A stretch of 64,000 nucleotides of DNA from the NCBI GenBank assembly GCA_026005135.1, contig BPKM01000003.1:434001-498000 (forward strand). The letters run 5' to 3'. The notes under the pieces were generated by a model that was given only the letters and a program-made list of their open reading frames with translations, had not been told where the DNA came from and did not search any database. Origin of the DNA: Leptospiraceae bacterium (GTDB taxonomy: Bacteria; Spirochaetota; Leptospiria; Leptospirales; Leptonemataceae). Position numbers and translations under genes: made by a program. Positions 1 to 8,513 of the stretch are shown here, piece by piece (within the stretch, counting starts at the first letter, position 1; the number at the start of each line of letters is the position of its first letter).

Positions 1-46
1 AGTAGATGCTGACTATACAGTAGTTGATGATGAAAATAAAAATTAA
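1..46 (+). CDS. dnaK: DnaK C-terminus (partial)
   Basis: The frame starting at base 2 reads VDADYTVVDDENKN and then a TAA stop. This acidic tail is typical of the end of the Hsp70 chaperone DnaK. The position directly before dnaJ, with a terminator between them, fits the usual dnaK-dnaJ order. Only the last 14 codons are in the window, so the call rests on tail composition and context. Confidence 0.75.
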   Translation, partial: VDADYTVVDDENKN

Positions 47-52
47 TTCAAG

Positions 53-85
53 AGCCCCATTTATGGGGCTTATAATATTTTTTTA
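53..85 (+). terminator. Rho-independent terminator between dnaK and dnaJ
   Basis: An 8-bp perfect stem, AGCCCCAT / ATGGGGCT, with a two-base loop is followed by a T-rich run. It sits 7 bases after the dnaK stop and just before the dnaJ ribosome binding site, so it probably attenuates rather than fully stops transcription into dnaJ. Confidence 0.8.
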
Positions 86-99
86 TAAGAGGGTGAATT

Positions 100-1212
100 A
101 TGACAGATAGAGATTATTATGAAATTTTAGGTGTAAGTAGAAATGCTACACAAGATGAGATTAAATCTGCTTATAGAAAATTAGCTCTAAAATACCATCC
201 AGATAGAAATAAAAATGATCCTCAAGCGGAAGAAAAATTCAAAGAAGCTACAGAAGCATACGAAGTACTTTCTGATCCAGAAAAAAGAGCAATTTATGAT
301 AAATATGGTAAAGCCGGATTACAGGGAGCTGGTTTTGATGAACATGGTTTTGGTTATAAGGCTTATACAGATTTTTCTGATATTTTTAGTGATTTTTCAT
401 CAATATTCGAAGAAATTTTTGGTGGTGGATTTCGTTATTCCAGTGGCGATTATTCTCGTAGAGGCGCAGATTTAAGATATAATTTAGAAATTTCTTTAGA
501 AGATGCTGCAATTGGTAAAGAAATTACTGTTGAAATACCACGAAAAGAAACCTGTGATGAATGTAAAGGAACAGGTGCAAAACCTGGTTCCAGACCTCAA
601 ATGTGTTCTTTATGTCAGGGAAGTGGACGTGTAAGAACAACTCAGGGATTTTTTTCTATAACAAGTACCTGTCCTCAATGTAAAGGTTCTGGAAAAATTA
701 TTCGTGATCAATGTAGTAAATGTAAAGGTGAAGGTTTAGTAACTAAACATCGTAAATTAAATATAAAAATACCACCAGGAGTAGAAAATGGTAGTAAAAT
801 ACGAATTAAAGGAGAAGGAGAAGCAGGTCCTCAAGGTGGCCCCCCTGGTGATTTATATGTAATTGTATATATTAAGAAACATCCTATTTTTGAAAGACAA
901 GGAGATGATTTAGTTATTAAAGTAAATATACCTATAACAAAAGCAATACTTGGTGGAGAAATAGAAGTTCCTTTAATCGATGGAAAAAAAGCAAAATTAA
1001 AGATTCCACCTGGAACACAGAATAATCAAATTTTTAGAATAAGAAGCAAAGGAATGCCTATTATGGGAAGTAGTAGTAAAGGAGATCAGCTTGTTATAGT
1101 AAATATTCAAATTCCTCAAAATTTATCAAGTCGAGCAAAAGAATTAATTAAAGAGTTAGATAAAGAATTGGAATTAATGGGATTAAAAAAAGAAACCTAT
1201 GCTAAACCTTAG
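100..1212 (+). CDS. dnaJ: Chaperone protein DnaJ
   Basis: This is the Hsp40 co-chaperone that stimulates DnaK ATPase activity and delivers unfolded clients. The 370-residue protein has the full type I layout: an N-terminal J domain with the YHPDRNK signature, a Gly/Phe-rich stretch at about residues 75-120, four CxxCxGxG-type zinc repeats ([32 protein letters not shown]) at about 150-215, and a C-terminal substrate-binding region. An AAGAGGGTG ribosome binding site lies just before the ATG. It follows dnaK across a small terminator. Length and motifs are normal. Confidence 0.98.
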   Translation: MTDRDYYEILGVSRNATQDEIKSAYRKLALKYHPDRNKNDPQAEEKFKEATEAYEVLSDPEKRAIYDKYGKAGLQGAGFDEHGFGYKAYTDFSDIFSDFSSIFEEIFGGGFRYSSGDYSRRGADLRYNLEISLEDAAIGKEITVEIPRKETCDECKGTGAKPGSRPQMCSLCQGSGRVRTTQGFFSITSTCPQCKGSGKIIRDQCSKCKGEGLVTKHRKLNIKIPPGVENGSKIRIKGEGEAGPQGGPPGDLYVIVYIKKHPIFERQGDDLVIKVNIPITKAILGGEIEVPLIDGKKAKLKIPPGTQNNQIFRIRSKGMPIMGSSSKGDQLVIVNIQIPQNLSSRAKELIKELDKELELMGLKKETYAKP

Positions 1213-1257
1213 ATTTATTCTTTACATTATTAAATATTAAATTAATTCGTTCGTATA

Positions 1258-2222
1258 ATGAAAAAGCCAAAAATCGGTATTATTGGTGTTGGCCATATGG
1301 GCCAATATCATGTAAATGTTGCTGTTTCTATTCCTAAAATAGAAGTTTCTGGTATATATGATAAAGATAATCAGCGTTTAAAAGAAATATCTGATAAATT
1401 TCTTGTTAAACCCTATTATGATATGGATCAACTTATTAAGGATTCCGATGCATTGATTATAGCTGTTCCAACGAAATATCATTATGAGGTTGCAAAAAAA
1501 TGTTTAGAATATGATAGACACATGTGCTTGTTGAAAAACCCATGACCCAAACAGTGGAACAAGCTCAGGAATTGGTAGATTTAGCAGAAAAAAAAGGGCT
1601 TATTTTACAAGTGGGTCATGTTGAACGATTTAATGGAGCAATTTTAGAAATTAAAAAGATTATAGATAATCCTTTTTTTATAGAAACAAAACGTTTAGCT
1701 CCTTATAATCCTCGAATTTCTGATGTAGGCGTTGTTTTAGATTTAATGATACATGATTTAGATATTATTTTAAATTTAATTCCTTCAGAAATAAAATCAT
1801 TACACGCCAGAGGATTAAAAACATTTTCTGAATACGAAGACGTAGCAATTGCATTAATACAATTTGAATCTGGAACAATTGCTAATTTAGTTGCAAGTAG
1901 AGCAACACAGAATAAAATTCGATTATTAACAATTACACAAGAGAAATCTTATGTTGTCTTAGATTTTGCAACACAGGATATAGATATATATAGAATGGCT
2001 TCCAGCGCTTATTTAATGACAAAAGAAGAATTAAAATATAAGCAAGAATCGTTCGTTGAGAAAATTTTTGTTCATAAAGATAATCCCTTAAAACTGGAAC
2101 AATTACATTTTATAAATTGTATCTTAGGTAATGAAGAACCTTTAGTTCCTAATTCAAAAGATATTTTAACATTAACTTATGCTTATCAAATTTTAGATGA
2201 TATTCATAAAAATATAAATTAA
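1258..2222 (+). pseudogene. Gfo/Idh/MocA-family oxidoreductase, frameshifted (possibly UDP-GlcNAc 3-dehydrogenase type)
   Basis: Two overlapping frames (1258-1545 and 1524-2222) together give one NAD-dependent sugar dehydrogenase of about 320 residues. The first holds the Rossmann motif GVGHMG. The second holds the family EKP motif (VEKPMT) and the catalytic-region motif DLMIHDLD. The break is at about 1520: removing one CA dinucleotide from GACACATG restores a reading H-V-L-V-E-K-P. The family resembles dehydrogenases found near lipid A genes, including GnnA, which oxidises UDP-GlcNAc for amide-linked lipid A in leptospires, but that substrate is inference. It could be a true pseudogene or a sequencing error. 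The 3' end overlaps the convergent DegT-like gene by 4 bases. Confidence 0.8.
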
Positions 2223-3337
2223 ATTATATTGCGAATTGCATTAATAATTCTTTCTACATTACCTGCTGTCAACATAGGATATACGGGTATACAAAAGCTT
2301 TTTTTATATAGTCGTTCAGAATTGGGAAAATCCATTGCACTATAATTTAAATATTTATGTAAAGGTAATGGAATTGGTTGGATTTCGATTTTAACAGATT
2401 TAAAATAACGTTGAACTTCTTCTGGTGATTTATAAAATAAAACCGGAAATTTATGATAATTATCATAAATAGGATTTTTAAAATAAGTTTCGTTAGGAGA
2501 ATTTTTTACACCTTCCATATATTTATGGCCAATTTTTTTCCTTCTTGTTAATATATTGCCTAATTTATTTAATTGATGAATCCCCATAGCGGATTGAAAA
2601 TCTTCTAAAATATAATCATAAGCAATTTTATTAATATTTCTATATTTTCCATAGCAGATTTCCTGTATTTCTTTATAAATTTTATTTGATTCTGTTAAAA
2701 TCATTGCACCTTTACCAGTTGTTATAATATCATCTTCATATAATCCACAAATTTGAATTATACTATATTTCCCTATTTCTGGTTCTTCTATTTCATTATT
2801 ACCATTTGCTATTTGGTAACCTAATATACCTGTGATATCTTCTATTATTTTTATTTTTTTATCTGTTAATAATTCGAATGGAAATTTAAAATAAGCTCCA
2901 TAAATATAATCTGCAATAAAAATATCATTTTCTTTCATTTCATTTTTTATTAATTCTTCTAGTAAATCTGATGAAGGAAAAAAAGAATTTTTATCAATTT
3001 CAATTAGACGAATATTTAGATTAAGATATCGGGCTGCATCTACTGCATGAATTGAAGATAAATTCATAAGCCAAATGGTATTTTCTGGTTGAATATCAAG
3101 AGATAAAAAACTTAAATGATAAGCTGAAGTTTTAGAATTTACAGCGATTCCTTTTTTAAAATTTAATGTTTCGCAAAATAGTCTTTCAAATTTTTCTGTT
3201 ATTGTTTCTGAGGTAATATTATCTTCTAATAGACAATTTAAAACAGCTTCTAATTCTTCTTTTGCTAAATAAGTTCTATTATATTCGATGGGTTTTATTG
3301 CTTCTTTCTTATTTAGATAACTTTGTAAAGAACTCAT
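2219..3337 (-). CDS. DegT/DnrJ/EryC1-like protein lacking the PLP lysine
   Basis: The 372-residue protein has the fold signature of sugar aminotransferases: an IIEDITGILG segment (equivalent to the PLP-ring aspartate region), a TTGKGAMIL strand, and a C-terminal LTAGNVERIINAI tail. Where active members have Lys two residues before the I/L-TTG motif, this protein reads EDDIITTG, so Asp stands at the Schiff-base position, with a short insertion before it. It is therefore probably not an aminotransferase and may be a structural or regulatory pseudo-enzyme. It is convergent with the broken dehydrogenase and lies 41 bases after the manA start region on the same strand, so it may be co-transcribed with manA. 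Function unknown. Confidence 0.75.
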   Translation of the reverse strand: MSSLQSYLNKKEAIKPIEYNRTYLAKEELEAVLNCLLEDNITSETITEKFERLFCETLNFKKGIAVNSKTSAYHLSFLSLDIQPENTIWLMNLSSIHAVDAARYLNLNIRLIEIDKNSFFPSSDLLEELIKNEMKENDIFIADYIYGAYFKFPFELLTDKKIKIIEDITGILGYQIANGNNEIEEPEIGKYSIIQICGLYEDDIITTGKGAMILTESNKIYKEIQEICYGKYRNINKIAYDYILEDFQSAMGIHQLNKLGNILTRRKKIGHKYMEGVKNSPNETYFKNPIYDNYHKFPVLFYKSPEEVQRYFKSVKIEIQPIPLPLHKYLNYSAMDFPNSERLYKKSFCIPVYPMLTAGNVERIINAIRNII

Positions 3338-3378
3338 ATCAGTTTATATTTTTAATATACCCTATTTCGACAACAAAA

Positions 3379-4650
3379 TTATAAATTAGTAGAAGCTAAA
3401 TAAATCCAGCTTTTATCTTCTACTTCTATTTCTATATGAATTTTACGATCTTTAATATCTCCGGGGAAAAATAATATTTCCCCTTCTTCAATGATATGTT
3501 CTTCTTTAATAGAATTATCACTAATATTTAATTTTAGAGAACCAGAAAGAATAATCATAATGCTAGGATAATCTTCTATTGGTATTTTTGTTGCGTATTC
3601 TTTATTATATGGTTCATGTAATAATTTTACAATAAAATCGTTAATAGGTAAAGGATAATATTTATATAAATTTTTATAATTTACTGGAATAATAGGTTTA
3701 ATATATTCACCTTTATAATTAAGCATTGAAATTAAAACTTCTATATCTTTGAATTTATTTGTAAGCCCACCTCTTACAACATTATCAGAATCAGCCATAC
3801 ATTCTAAAATTTCTCCTTTTAAATATGCGTGGGGTATATTAGGACCTAAGAAAATGGCTTCTCCTTTTTTTAGATTATAATAGTTATATAAATAAATAGA
3901 AAATAAACCTGGATCCCTTTTTCCATAAAAATGGATAAGTTGTTTAAACCATTGATCTCTTTCTGGTTCAGGTGAGTTGGTATTAAGAAAAGATAATATA
4001 TTTTCAACTATTTCTTCGATTTTTTCTGGTTCTAAATACATAATTTTTTTATATAAATTTTTTATAAAATTATCTTCATTTAGTTCATCTAAAGAAAAGA
4101 AATAATTTATAGGATAAACTTTGTAAAAATTCATAATTTCTTCTATAGGACGAAAACCTACAATTGCTTCGAAATTTCCAAGACTAATAGCAAGTTCTGG
4201 TTTATGATTATCATCAGGATAATTTACCGGATCTTTTTTATGAAGTATTTCTGCTAATTTTTTATCTGGATGTGCCTGAATGGATAAAGGTTTTTCTGCA
4301 TCTAAGATTTTAAAAAGAAAAGGTAATTTTTTAATATTTCTATTATTTAGAGAATTACCTAAGAAATGTGCAGGATCATTTTCTATGAGTTGGTCTAAAT
4401 ATTTTTCTTGCTGTAATAAAATTTCTGGATGTTTTTCTAAATATTTTACCGGAAATGGCGTAAGTTTTGATGGGCTTTTTTTATGAGCTCCCTTCCAGAG
4501 TTCAGCAATGGGAATACCATTATTTAAATGTAATTTATTCTTTTTTCTAATAAAATTTTTAATAAATCCATTATTGGATCGATTACCCCAATCATAATGT
4601 TGAATGGTTGGAGTAAGTATGTAAAATATTGGTTTAATATTTGTTCCCAT
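3379..4650 (-). CDS. manA: Mannose-6-phosphate isomerase, class I
   Basis: The enzyme interconverts mannose-6-phosphate and fructose-6-phosphate, feeding GDP-mannose and surface polysaccharide synthesis. The 423-residue protein shows the type I features: HYDWGNR near the start, AELWKGAH, the zinc-binding QAHPDK and KPELA stretches, and PHAYLKGEILECMADSDN with the catalytic arginine segment VVRGGLTNK following. Length is normal for the cytosolic family. It starts 3 bases after a small membrane-protein gene and precedes the DegT-like gene on the same strand, so the three may form one operon. Confidence 0.95.
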   Translation of the reverse strand: MGTNIKPIFYILTPTIQHYDWGNRSNNGFIKNFIRKKNKLHLNNGIPIAELWKGAHKKSPSKLTPFPVKYLEKHPEILLQQEKYLDQLIENDPAHFLGNSLNNRNIKKLPFLFKILDAEKPLSIQAHPDKKLAEILHKKDPVNYPDDNHKPELAISLGNFEAIVGFRPIEEIMNFYKVYPINYFFSLDELNEDNFIKNLYKKIMYLEPEKIEEIVENILSFLNTNSPEPERDQWFKQLIHFYGKRDPGLFSIYLYNYYNLKKGEAIFLGPNIPHAYLKGEILECMADSDNVVRGGLTNKFKDIEVLISMLNYKGEYIKPIIPVNYKNLYKYYPLPINDFIVKLLHEPYNKEYATKIPIEDYPSIMIILSGSLKLNISDNSIKEEHIIEEGEILFFPGDIKDRKIHIEIEVEDKSWIYLASTNL

Positions 4651-4653
4651 ATT

Positions 4654-4863
4654 TTATATATCAGGTGTTTGAATTATATCATAGTTATTATAATTTGTAT
4701 ATTTATTAATTGCATTATAGATGATTAAACCTATAAATAAAAAAAAACAAAAATACAAAAATAATTTCCATAGTTTTAGAGGATCATTCTTTTCTGTAAA
4801 AATACTTATAATATCATTTAAAATAAAATTAAAAACACCACGTACAAAAATAAGAAATTTCAT
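4654..4863 (-). CDS. Small membrane protein (hypothetical)
   Basis: This 69-residue product has one strong hydrophobic span (LWKLFLYFCFFLFIGLIIY) at about residues 31-50, flanked by charged ends. It lies 3 bases upstream of manA on the same strand, which suggests translational coupling. I do not recognise the family. Support comes from coding-like composition, the start facing the intergenic region shared with divergent tilS, and tight spacing. A chance frame cannot be excluded. Confidence 0.5.
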   Translation of the reverse strand: MKFLIFVRGVFNFILNDIISIFTEKNDPLKLWKLFLYFCFFLFIGLIIYNAINKYTNYNNYDIIQTPDI

Positions 4864-4960
4864 AGCGGTAATATTTTATTAATAATGTAAGATTGCAAGA
4901 AATTCTTATACATCATCAAATACTTTTTATCGCTTGATTTTTAAATGAACTATAAGTTTT

Positions 4961-6268
4961 ATGAAAAATAAAAAAATGCAAAAAAGTAAATTTAAATTTA
5001 TATCATTTAATAAATTTATAAAAGATTTAGAAAATAGCTATTTAGATCCTGTAGTAAGAAATATTTTTATTCCCGATGAAAATTTTAAATATATTATTGC
5101 TATTTCTGGTGGACCAGATTCTGTCTTTCTTTCTTATGTTTATTATAAATTGTATTCAAATCAATTCATTAAAGAACCAGTGTTATTTCATTTTAATCAT
5201 AAAATAAGAGAAGATTCAGACAAAGAGGAAAATTTTGTGATTCAATTAGCAGAACAATTGAATCTTCCTTTATATGTGGAGACTAAAAATGTTTTAAAAT
5301 CATCAAAAAAATTAAAAAAGAATTTAGAGGAAACAGCAAGAATTTTAAGATATCGTGCTTTATTTCGCTTAACACAAGATTTAAATGAAAATAGTATTAT
5401 TGTAACAGGACATCATGCAGATGATTATTTAGAAACTATTTTTTTACGTTTATTACGAGGTTCCTCTTTTCGAAATATTTACTTTCCCTATTTAAGAAGT
5501 TTACCTTTAACGATTGCAAAAAAGAGATATTTTGTAAGAGTATTAAGCCCTTTGCTTCTTTTTGAAAAATTAGAATTATTGAAATATTTAGAAAAAAATC
5601 AAATTCAATTTGTTGTGGATTCTTCTAATTATAATATAGATTTTAAGAGAAATTTTATAAGACATAATGTTATAGCTCCCTTAAAAAAAATAGGCTTTCA
5701 TTCTGGTATTATATGGCAAAGAACACATTTAAATCTTATACAATTTAACCAAGATTATCGTATTCTTGATTATTATATTTTAGAAAAATCATTATTTTAT
5801 GGATTAGGTAATAGAGAAATTAAAATAATAATGGATCAGATTAGTAAAAATTTAGGTATATTACCATTTTCTTCTTCTATTATATCTGAATTTATCTATG
5901 AATCTTATAATAATAAAATTCAAATAGAAACAAAAGAATGTTACATAGAGAGTGTTAAAAATAAAATATGGTTTATAAGAAAAGATTCTTTATTATTTCA
6001 GGAACCTGTAATTTCTTATAATAATAATTATTACGAAGTTTATTGGAATAATCAAAAAAGAATATATAAAGATGATATTATAAAAATTCAATATCTAAAA
6101 ATAGAAAAAGATTTAAAATTAAAAAACTATTTAAAAGAAATTATGAGGGAGAAAGAATTTCCACGTATTTTAAGACAACATATTCCTTATATAATATACA
6201 AAGATAAAATTCGTATTCTTTTTTCTTTTCTTGATACTTTTTGGGATTATAATTCAAAAAAAACTTGA
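4961..6268 (+). CDS. tilS: tRNA(Ile)-lysidine synthase TilS
   Basis: TilS modifies C34 of the CAU-anticodon isoleucine tRNA to lysidine so that it reads AUA, a frequent codon in such an AT-rich genome. The 435-residue protein has the N-type ATP pyrophosphatase loop SGGPDS at about residue 50, the GHHADDYLETIFLRLLRG segment, and a C-terminal region of typical length. The ATG at 4961 is used because it gives the normal N-terminus, although a second ATG occurs 5 codons later and no strong ribosome binding site is seen. It is divergent from the manA cluster. Confidence 0.95.
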   Translation: MKNKKMQKSKFKFISFNKFIKDLENSYLDPVVRNIFIPDENFKYIIAISGGPDSVFLSYVYYKLYSNQFIKEPVLFHFNHKIREDSDKEENFVIQLAEQLNLPLYVETKNVLKSSKKLKKNLEETARILRYRALFRLTQDLNENSIIVTGHHADDYLETIFLRLLRGSSFRNIYFPYLRSLPLTIAKKRYFVRVLSPLLLFEKLELLKYLEKNQIQFVVDSSNYNIDFKRNFIRHNVIAPLKKIGFHSGIIWQRTHLNLIQFNQDYRILDYYILEKSLFYGLGNREIKIIMDQISKNLGILPFSSSIISEFIYESYNNKIQIETKECYIESVKNKIWFIRKDSLLFQEPVISYNNNYYEVYWNNQKRIYKDDIIKIQYLKIEKDLKLKNYLKEIMREKEFPRILRQHIPYIIYKDKIRILFSFLDTFWDYNSKKT

Positions 6269-6304
6269 CAATTATATGATACTCTATCTATTACTAAAAG
6301 AAAC

Positions 6305-7090
6305 ATGGAATTTAAAGATATAGTAAAACAATTAAAAATCAATTCCATACAAAAAAATATTCAAAAAGAATTTGATAAATTATTATATAAAAAATTTACC
6401 CATAAATTTTTAGAAGGATTATACGAATATACAAATCCAACGATAGAAGGGATAGAAAATATCCCTAAGTATGGATCAGTACTTGTTATTCCTAATCATA
6501 GTGGTGTACTGGCAATCGATGCTCTTGTTTTACAATATGTAATAATGAAACAGGTAAAACGTTTTCCCTATACAATGAGTCATAATTTCTGGCATAGTCA
6601 TCCTTTTTTTAAGTATTCATCAGAAAAAATGGGATATATATCTCAGGATTTTAAAGCAGCATTAAAATTACTAAAAGAAAAAAAGTTACTTGTACTTTTT
6701 CCGGAAGCAGAAGAAGGAAATTTTAAACCAAGTATTTATATGTATAGATTACAAAAATTTAATCCAGGATTTGTTTCTCTTGCTATTTTATCAAATGCTA
6801 AGGTTGTGCCAACATGTATTATTGGAGCAGAAGAAGCTAATATAAATCTTGGATATATAACCTTAGAAAATAATATAAAAGTGCCTTTACCATTGAATTT
6901 AATTCCTTTACCAGTAAAATGGAAAATTATTTTTTTAAAACCGATTGATTTTTCTAAATATGATAAATCACAAGCAAAAGATCTTGATTTTTTACAGGAA
7001 GCAGCTCAAATTGTAAGGATGAAAATTCAGCATAGAATTCATCAGGAATTAATAAATAGAGGAATATTAAAATACCTTGTAGATGGGTAG
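6305..7090 (+). CDS. PlsC-like lysophospholipid/glycerophosphate acyltransferase
   Basis: The 261-residue protein belongs to the PlsC acyltransferase superfamily, which transfers acyl chains to lysophosphatidate or similar acceptors at the inner membrane. The catalytic NHxxxxD box appears as NHSGVLAID at about residue 55, and the glycerophosphate-binding FPEG box appears in the variant form LFPEAEEG at about 135. It lies after tilS and overlaps the next gene by 8 bases, so it heads a PlsC-CBS-HNH cluster. The exact acceptor cannot be told from sequence. Confidence 0.85.
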   Translation: MEFKDIVKQLKINSIQKNIQKEFDKLLYKKFTHKFLEGLYEYTNPTIEGIENIPKYGSVLVIPNHSGVLAIDALVLQYVIMKQVKRFPYTMSHNFWHSHPFFKYSSEKMGYISQDFKAALKLLKEKKLLVLFPEAEEGNFKPSIYMYRLQKFNPGFVSLAILSNAKVVPTCIIGAEEANINLGYITLENNIKVPLPLNLIPLPVKWKIIFLKPIDFSKYDKSQAKDLDFLQEAAQIVRMKIQHRIHQELINRGILKYLVDG

Positions 7091-7589
7091 GGTTATGGGA
7101 GTAGTAGAAGATATTGATATACAATATGCAAAAAAGGTAATTGAAAGAAGTGAAAAATTATTAAAAGCAACAGTAGACGAAGTAATGACTAAAAATGTAA
7201 TTACAGTTGATTATGATGATCCAGCAGCAAAAGCTACAAGAATTATTTTAGAAAATGGATTTCTAAGCTTACTTGTATTAAAAGAAGGAAAGCCATTTAA
7301 TATGATTAGTGTTTTTGAATTATTACGAATAGGTTATGAAGAAACACTTAGTCTGGATAAAGATTATTTAACAACAAAGATAGGAGAATTGATCAAAAAT
7401 AAAAAATTTTATTATTTACCTTCTGGAACACTACTAAAAGATGCAGTAAATTTTATGATGGATAGAAAATTACGAACGATTCCTATTATAACGGATAATA
7501 TCGTGAATGGAATTTTATCTATTATTGATATGGTCCAATGGTATAGATTGAACCATGAGGAGGTATTATTTGGAAAAAAACCCCGTTGA
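7083..7589 (+). CDS. CBS-domain-pair protein
   Basis: The 168-residue protein is almost entirely two CBS motifs: VMTKNVITVDYDDPAAKA...LVLKEGKPFNMISV and a second copy ending LRTIPIITDNIVNGILSIIDM. Such pairs (Bateman modules) bind adenosine nucleotides and act as energy or ligand sensors. No catalytic domain is attached, so its partner is unknown. The start overlaps the acyltransferase stop; an alternative ATG at 7095 has a TAGGG just upstream and could be the real start. The last 20 bases overlap the HNH gene, so the three genes are translationally linked. Confidence 0.88.
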   Translation: MGRVMGVVEDIDIQYAKKVIERSEKLLKATVDEVMTKNVITVDYDDPAAKATRIILENGFLSLLVLKEGKPFNMISVFELLRIGYEETLSLDKDYLTTKIGELIKNKKFYYLPSGTLLKDAVNFMMDRKLRTIPIITDNIVNGILSIIDMVQWYRLNHEEVLFGKKPR

Positions 7590-7908
7590 ACCTTATCCTT
7601 TTTTTAATTTTGGAGAAGAATGGATTAAAAAAGAAAAGGAAAAGGCTAAAAAATTAAAAAAAACTTCCTGGTGGCGGAGAAAAAAAGCAAAAGGAATCTG
7701 TTATTATTGTAAAAGAAAATTTAAACCTAATGAACTTACGATGGATCATGTAATACCATTATCACGGGGGGGAATGTCTACAAAAGAAAATTTAGTACCT
7801 TGTTGCAAAGAATGTAATTCTAAAAAAAGATACTTATTACCAGTAGAATGGGAAGAATATATGAATAAAATTCGTTCTTATAATATAAATCAAGAAGATA
7901 AAGAATAA
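7570..7908 (+). CDS. HNH endonuclease
   Basis: This is a small nuclease of about 112 residues. A CYYC and a later CCKEC cysteine pair frame the HNH core DHVIPLSRGG...N, the layout of the zinc-containing HNH fold also seen in McrA-like enzymes. The ORF track starts at ATG 7555, but a perfect AGGAGG at 7558-7563 lies inside that extension and is 6 bases before a TTG at 7570, so I prefer the TTG start. It overlaps the CBS gene by 20 bases. The position in a conserved-looking housekeeping cluster rather than a mobile element suggests a host function, perhaps DNA repair, but this is inference. Confidence 0.85.
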   Translation: MEKNPVEPYPFFNFGEEWIKKEKEKAKKLKKTSWWRRKKAKGICYYCKRKFKPNELTMDHVIPLSRGGMSTKENLVPCCKECNSKKRYLLPVEWEEYMNKIRSYNINQEDKE

Positions 7909-7934
7909 TTTTTTGTGGGATTCACATTTTTTTC

Positions 7935-7964
7935 TTTAAAATTTTATGTTTTATACGATATAAT
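7935..7964 (+). promoter_or_regulatory. Putative promoter of fliE-fliF
   Basis: A perfect TATAAT at 7959-7964 is preceded by TTTAAA at 7935-7940 with an 18-base spacer. The overlapping TAAA...CGATA sequence also resembles a flagellar sigma-28 site, but its spacing is off by about two bases. A sigma-70 promoter is the simpler reading. Confidence 0.45.
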
Positions 7965-7995
7965 AAGTGACTAATAAGATAAAAGGAGTGTGATT

Positions 7996-8382
7996 ATGGA
8001 TATTTTTTCTTATAGTGGTGTACAATTTCCGTCGGGAAATCCAAAAGTTTATGGAGCTGAAACGATTTCTCCTTTAAAACTAAGAACTATACATGAAAAA
8101 CATATGCAAATCAGTCAAAAACCTCCTTTAACTGATATTGTACCAGAAAAAGAACGATTTGTTTCTAATTTTGCAAAAAGTTTGAATGAACTCTTAGGAA
8201 GTGTTGAGCAATTATCTAATGAATCAGATGAATTAACAAAAAAAGCTGTTTATGATCCAGATAATGTAGATGTTCATGAAATTATGATAGCAGCACAAAA
8301 AGCACGTTTTGCTTTAAATCTTACAAAAACTATAACTGATGGAGTAATTAGAGCCTATAAAGAATTAACAATGCCACGATAA
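7996..8382 (+). CDS. fliE: Flagellar hook-basal body protein FliE
   Basis: FliE links the MS ring to the proximal rod. The C-terminal half (FAKSLNELLGSVEQLSNESDELTKKAV...DVHEIMIAAQKARFALNLT) is the FliE hallmark, including the DVHEIMIAAQKA motif. The ORF track begins at GTG 7990, but a GGAG at 7985-7988 is only 1 base from that codon and 7 bases from the ATG at 7996, so ATG 7996 is the start and the protein has 128 residues. It is followed by fliF after 131 bases. Confidence 0.92.
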   Translation: MDIFSYSGVQFPSGNPKVYGAETISPLKLRTIHEKHMQISQKPPLTDIVPEKERFVSNFAKSLNELLGSVEQLSNESDELTKKAVYDPDNVDVHEIMIAAQKARFALNLTKTITDGVIRAYKELTMPR

Positions 8383-8513
8383 TACTATACATATTATAAG
8401 TAAAATTTTTTCTAAATTTTCTATATTAAGTATAAAAAAATTCTGTACAAATAATATTTTCTAAGAATATGTTGTTTTTTAAATCAAAAACTAAACAAAA
8501 AAAGGAATAAATT

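Noticed and set aside
7990-7995. GTG start for fliE from the ORF track
   Set aside because: It is 1 base from the GGAG; ATG 7996 has proper spacing.
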